Positions 6,955-10,215 of a DNA stretch of 10,215 nt are shown here, piece after piece. This stretch comes from Pleurotus djamor (lineage: Eukaryota; Basidiomycota; Agaricomycetes; Agaricales; Pleurotaceae). The stretch is taken from contig JAPEVF010001399.1 of the NCBI GenBank assembly GCA_029747585.1, positions 1 through 10,215 on the forward strand, written 5' to 3'. The position numbers were made by a program, and so were the translations under genes. Position 1 is the first letter of the stretch, and each line of letters opens with the position of its first letter. The notes under the pieces were generated by a model. That model saw only the letters and a program-made list of their open reading frames with translations. It was not told where the DNA came from and ran no database searches.

Positions 6955-9262
6955 TTAATTGGTTGTGGAGGGTTTGTGCATGTCAACTGCGTGGTGGAAA
7001 GGAGGAATTAGCCGTGAGGTTGGGACGCGGGGAAATGGGTGGAAAAGGTGAACGTACCACCGGTGAACTTGCATCGCCCTTGCTTGTTGTAGACGCATTT
7101 GTTGAGGCCTGGGCAAACGTGTCCGTAACAGCATGCATCACCCCAGATGCAGGGCTCGCCTGGACGAAGAAAGGAAATGTCAGCCCATTGGTCCGTAGCA
7201 AGAAACCCCGAAAGGATGGAAGTACTCAGTATACGAACCTTTGTTGACGGATGGACAGGGTGCCTTCTTCGCGTTGGTCTTTATCTCCTCGAAATGCTCG
7301 GCCTCTAGAATATAATTGTGGGCATACTTGCACTCGGAGCCATACTTGCAGTTGGCGAGGTAGAAGAGAGTGCAAGGGGGTGGTTTATCTACGCGTCAAA
7401 CCGTTAGTCCACGATGAGATGGGAGCAGAGCGGGGGAGGTGCTCACGCTTTGAGAGAGGCTGGAGAAGTGGAACGGTCGAATTAGTTGGGAGCAGTCTTA
7501 CAAAGTAAGGATGGGGGTACTCACGACATTGGGGTTCACGTGTCTAGCCGAAGAAAGTCGTGGGCTTGGGTGATCATCGCTGACATCGCTAGCAGCGCTG
7601 CTTCCGCATGAATCTAATTCTGGAGTGGGCGGACGGCGGGGGGAAAGAACAGCAGAGGAGTAAGAGGGAGGATGGATGGCAGGCCGTTTGACAGGCTCAG
7701 GCTCTGGGGTAGGCGTAGACACGGAAGCGATCTCCATATGCACAGAGACTGGTGAGCCGATGACAGTTTGCGAGGGCTCTGGTCCAGTAGGAGGAGGATC
7801 GATCACATTGGCTTCCAAGTGTTCGAACCCAGCCAGGCTACAGATAGATGCAGTAGAGTCGCGACGCTCGGGCNTTAAAGATAGCAGCACATCCAGAGAG
7901 TGAGACGACGGAATCGCGGCGCTCGAGTTTGGGTTGGAAGAGCATGCTTGAGAGAGACGCGCATGAATCACGTCGCTCGAGCTTCTTGAAGGCAAGAGTC
8001 GCTGGTGCTGGCGATGGGCTAGCCTCAAGGCGCTCGAGAGCACCCGAGAGCTCTTCGACGGGCCGCACGTTGGGAGTGGACGGCAGGATTAACGTTTGTT
8101 GAGGTGAGGGCGAAGAAGACATAGGAGGCGCAGGAGGAGGTACAGGGGGCGAAGCAGCATTGGTGTGGGAGCCAAGCTTCTGGGAAAGGAAGAGGTCTGG
8201 GCAGCGCAGCGAGGGCAAGTCAAGCTCAGCTATCCCAGCCGCCATATCTGTATAACTTTGGATGAGAGCGATCTTGTGCTTGAAACCAGCGGTAATCTGA
8301 GAGCGCAGAGTGCTGACATAGCCATTATCATGGCAACCTTTACTGCGAGGTAAGCGAGACACCATAGAGGAGAACACGAGGAGAACGTACCGCCGAATAA
8401 AACTTTGCAAGTCTGGGGTAGGCGAATTTCATCTTCCAAGTACGCTGACGCCCGCAGAATTAACGGCCCGATCTAGTCGCAGCAGTAATGCAGGCAGCTC
8501 ACCTTTAATCTTTGAGTCCGCGGCCTCCTTCGTAGTGCCCACATCGACCATCATAAAACGCTCCGCAGCTTGATTGAATCCCTGAAGGAAGTCATCGAAT
8601 TTCACTTTCTGAGTGAACAGACCGTATCGACCAAACGCTTCGGAGAGCCCGCGTTTGTTCAGGAAGACGTAAACCCAGAGTTGATATTGGTTCACACCAT
8701 GGTGCATGTTCATGTACTGAATGATAGAGTCGGCCAGTTTCTGCGCAGCGATATGACCTCCCGCTTGCCCCTGGCTGATGAGATCGCTCGAAAATATAGC
8801 ACCATCTCCATCAAGGAGGGCCACCACGCGATTCCCCTACATCGAGAAGATAGACTGGTCGATAAAACAATGGGTGATATGCGGTAACAAAAGCATACCT
8901 TCATTTGAAGTTGCAATTCATCCCTTTGTTTCTCTGCGTCTTCCTTGGCTTTGCAGAGTTGCTCGCGCTCGGTCTCTATCCCGAGGTAAGCTCTCTTGTA
9001 AACGCCCAGCTCGTTTCTGAGTGTGACAACGGTGTCTTGGAGCGATGTTTCTTGATCTAGGACATGCTTGACTTCGCCTAGATAGATGGTTCAGATAAAG
9101 ATAGCTGCGACAAAGAACAATGGTTACCTTTGAGACGTTCAAGCCATAAATCACTGGAGGGAGGCGATTAATATGGAGGGTGTAATCTGATGGACGACGA
9201 ACATACATGCGATCCTTGTGACCTGCAGGAAGGACGAGGAGATTTGAGGCATCTAACGACAT
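6955..9262 (-). CDS. NYN/PIN-like domain protein with tandem CCCH zinc fingers, 585 aa, ten exons
   Basis: Exons are 9262-9207, 9153-9128, 9077-8899, 8836-8503, 8444-8391, 8337-7525, 7459-7447, 7388-7239, 7159-7058 and 6986-6955. All nine introns are GT-AG (50-79 nt), and the exons sum to 586 codons if N7874 is left out. Residues 20-87 form a charged coiled coil. Residues 91-265 resemble NYN/PIN-type nuclease folds: LLDGDGAIF (94-102), MVDVGTTKEAAD (183-194) and CHDNGY (218-223), with Asp96, Asp98, Asp185, Asp194 and Asp220 as candidate acidic residues. A Pro/Ser linker follows with three RRDS repeats. The C-terminus has C497-x7-C-x5-C-x3-H515, then C536-x8-C-x5-C-x3-H555, then a third group C557, C563, C571, H579. 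CCCH fingers usually bind RNA, so an RNA-processing role is inferred. Nuclease activity is unproven. Confidence 0.9.
7447..7459 (-). other. 13-nt microexon of the CCCH gene
   Basis: This exon encodes PLSK plus the first base of a His codon. It lies between an acceptor TTCTCCAG and a donor GTGAGC. It is needed to join the linker exon (phase 0) to the first zinc-finger exon (phase 1); skipping it would shift the frame into the fingers. Confidence 0.72.
7834..7996 (-). repeat. Three-unit 54-nt coding tandem repeat (ERRDSxxS units)
   Basis: Units at 7996-7943, 7942-7889 and 7888-7834 encode 18-residue repeats. Each contains ERRDS followed by a Ser-rich stretch; RRDS falls at residues 338, 356 and 374. 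The GAG codons lie at 7978, 7924 and 7869, so the spacing is 54 and 55 nt. The extra base in the second interval is the N at 7874. Each RRDS fits the basophilic-kinase consensus RRxS. Confidence 0.82.
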
Positions 9263-9382
9263 TTGAAGGGAGAGTGCGGTCAAGAATGATAAGCAGTCTG
9301 CGGATTTGCTGAGCACAGAAGGCCTGAAAGACAGGGATGAATTCAATAAGTGATGGAGGGGACTAGTTAGTAGCGTTTGTAG

Positions 9383-9390
9383 TTTATATA
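9383..9390 (-). promoter_or_regulatory. TATA box of the CCCH/NYN-like gene
   Basis: The minus strand reads TATATAAA, 121-128 nt upstream of the chosen ATG (9262-9260). The distance is close to that in the oxidoreductase gene and supports this start. A possible acceptor TTTCAG near 9320 means a leader intron is conceivable. Confidence 0.55.
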
Positions 9391-9951
9391 TCACTCACAA
9401 CCGCAATTACATGCCCAATCATTGAGGTATATCTGAAACCGAGATACCTACAGTTCAACACGGGTAAGCCTCATGGTTGGGCATCATTCATTCAATATCG
9501 CGATGGGCTTCCGGCCAGGGTTGTCGACCTGGGGAACGGCAGTCATGGGGCAGTGCACGGGCACGCCTTTGGGCATGGCGAAGTCTAAGCCTGAGGTTGA
9601 TGTTAAAAACGTTCAGCAGCTTTAGACACGAAAGAAACAAGGTAAAGGGGCGTATCTTCGGTTGTGTATCGATTAAGATATGATGCTGAGCATTCCAACG
9701 CAGTGAGGCACGCAAGGCAGTGCAGTAGCACTACGGCTAAGGCATGTAGGCGGCATGTACATCAGACGCTTCGTGGAGCGAACTGGACAATGGAGATTCC
9801 ATATTCGTGAAGACATCTAGATATCACAAGCGAAGTGTGAGGGGTAGAATCATAATAGAGAACCAGTGCTAGGAGGCTCGCGGAGGCCGCACTTCAAAAT
9901 ACAGATTCCTTCATATTCTCAAGGTTGAGGCAGATAGGTCAATAACCTTCC
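9391..9951. other. Intergenic region between two minus-strand genes
   Basis: This stretch separates the TATA box of the CCCH gene from the stop codon of the transporter. Most of it shows no coding signal. The exception is a small minus-strand open frame at 9590-9484, reported as a finding. No poly(A) consensus for the transporter is obvious. Confidence 0.5.
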
Positions 9952-10215
9952 TCAATAGACGTAATGGACTAGGACGACAGAAGATGAGTAGGGCACCTCG
10001 CGGCATCAAGGAAAGCCTTACAATCAGGATTCTCTCGATCGGTGAGATCATCGAATGCATGCTTGTGAGACTGTTCATCAAGAGGGATAAGCGATATATT
10101 CTATGACGTGGTACCAGAGGCTCACATCTGCCTCTTCTCCTCGATCCACTTTGGCTTGCCGTTTCAAGGCGTTGCATCGCATGAGGCGCAGTCGTNAAAA
10201 ATATCAAGGCGAAGA
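9952..10215 (-). CDS. C-terminus of a membrane transporter, probably Dal5-like MFS (anion:cation symporter) family, partial
   Basis: Three terminal exons are visible: 10215-10126, 10070-10022 and 9968-9952. Both introns are GT-AG (55 and 53 nt), and the splices are in phase. Leaving out N10196 opens the frame to the window edge. The visible protein begins with a hydrophobic stretch (FALIFL) that would be the end of the last membrane helix. A basic cytoplasmic tail with RCNALKRQAKVDRGEEAD follows, and it finishes with DDLTDRENPDFHYVY and a stop. That ending resembles the conserved D-x-TD-x-x-N-x-x-F-x-Y tail of fungal allantoate/pantothenate/nicotinate-type MFS permeases, recalled from general knowledge and not searched. 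The substrate is unknown, and the rest of the gene lies to the right of the window. Confidence 0.6.

Noticed and set aside
6942..7508. Plus-strand frames of 101 and 85 aa
   Set aside because: They are antisense to the zinc-finger exons and their introns.
8165..9020. Several plus-strand frames (up to 105 aa) across the NYN-like domain
   Set aside because: They are shadows of the minus-strand exons, which carry the motifs and have consistent splice phases.
1..10215. A mobile element, CRISPR array, toxin system or biosynthetic cluster
   Set aside because: I found no transposase or reverse-transcriptase motifs, terminal inverted repeats, spaced identical repeats, or genes of a common pathway.

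Overview
This window reads as nuclear DNA of a filamentous or yeast-like fungus, most likely a basidiomycete. Genes are dense and split by many 50-80 nt introns with GT(A/G)(A/C)G-type donors and CTNAY-like branch points. Several minus-strand genes have a TATATAAA-type element upstream of the start. There are no Shine-Dalgarno sites, operons, rRNA genes, tRNA genes, CRISPR arrays or insertion sequences that I can see. Two N bases and homopolymer-associated frame breaks indicate draft-quality sequence.

Layout from left to right. (1) 1-825, minus: the 5' part of an alpha/beta-hydrolase gene cut by the window edge, with two one-base frame breaks in homopolymers. (2) 826-2293: 1.4 kb with no convincing gene, holding the hydrolase promoter and a few short repeats. 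(3) 2294-3945, minus: a complete five-exon Gfo/Idh/MocA-type NAD(P)-dependent oxidoreductase of 459 aa. (4) 4054-4663: a divergent promoter and 5'-leader region with a CCAAT box, a TTACGTAA palindrome and plausible leader introns. (5) 4664-6666, plus: a four-exon protein of about 597 aa that I do not recognise, with conserved-looking ends around a Ser/Pro-rich middle and a possibly mitochondrial N-terminus. (6) 6667-6954: a short convergent 3' region. (7) 6955-9262, minus: a ten-exon gene of 585 aa with a coiled coil, an NYN/PIN-like domain, a three-unit RRDS repeat, and two CCCH zinc fingers plus a third Cys/His group. (8) 9263-9951: promoter and intergenic DNA with one small candidate ORF. 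(9) 9952-10215, minus: the last exons of a membrane transporter, probably of the Dal5-like MFS family.

The genes do not form an evident pathway or cluster, and I see no defence, mobile or biosynthetic system. The most rewarding object is the NYN-like/CCCH gene, rebuilt here exon by exon. Its ten exons join in one frame, including 26-nt and 13-nt microexons, once the N at 7874 is treated as a spurious base. Removing that N also makes three RRDS motifs fall at exactly 18-residue spacing.
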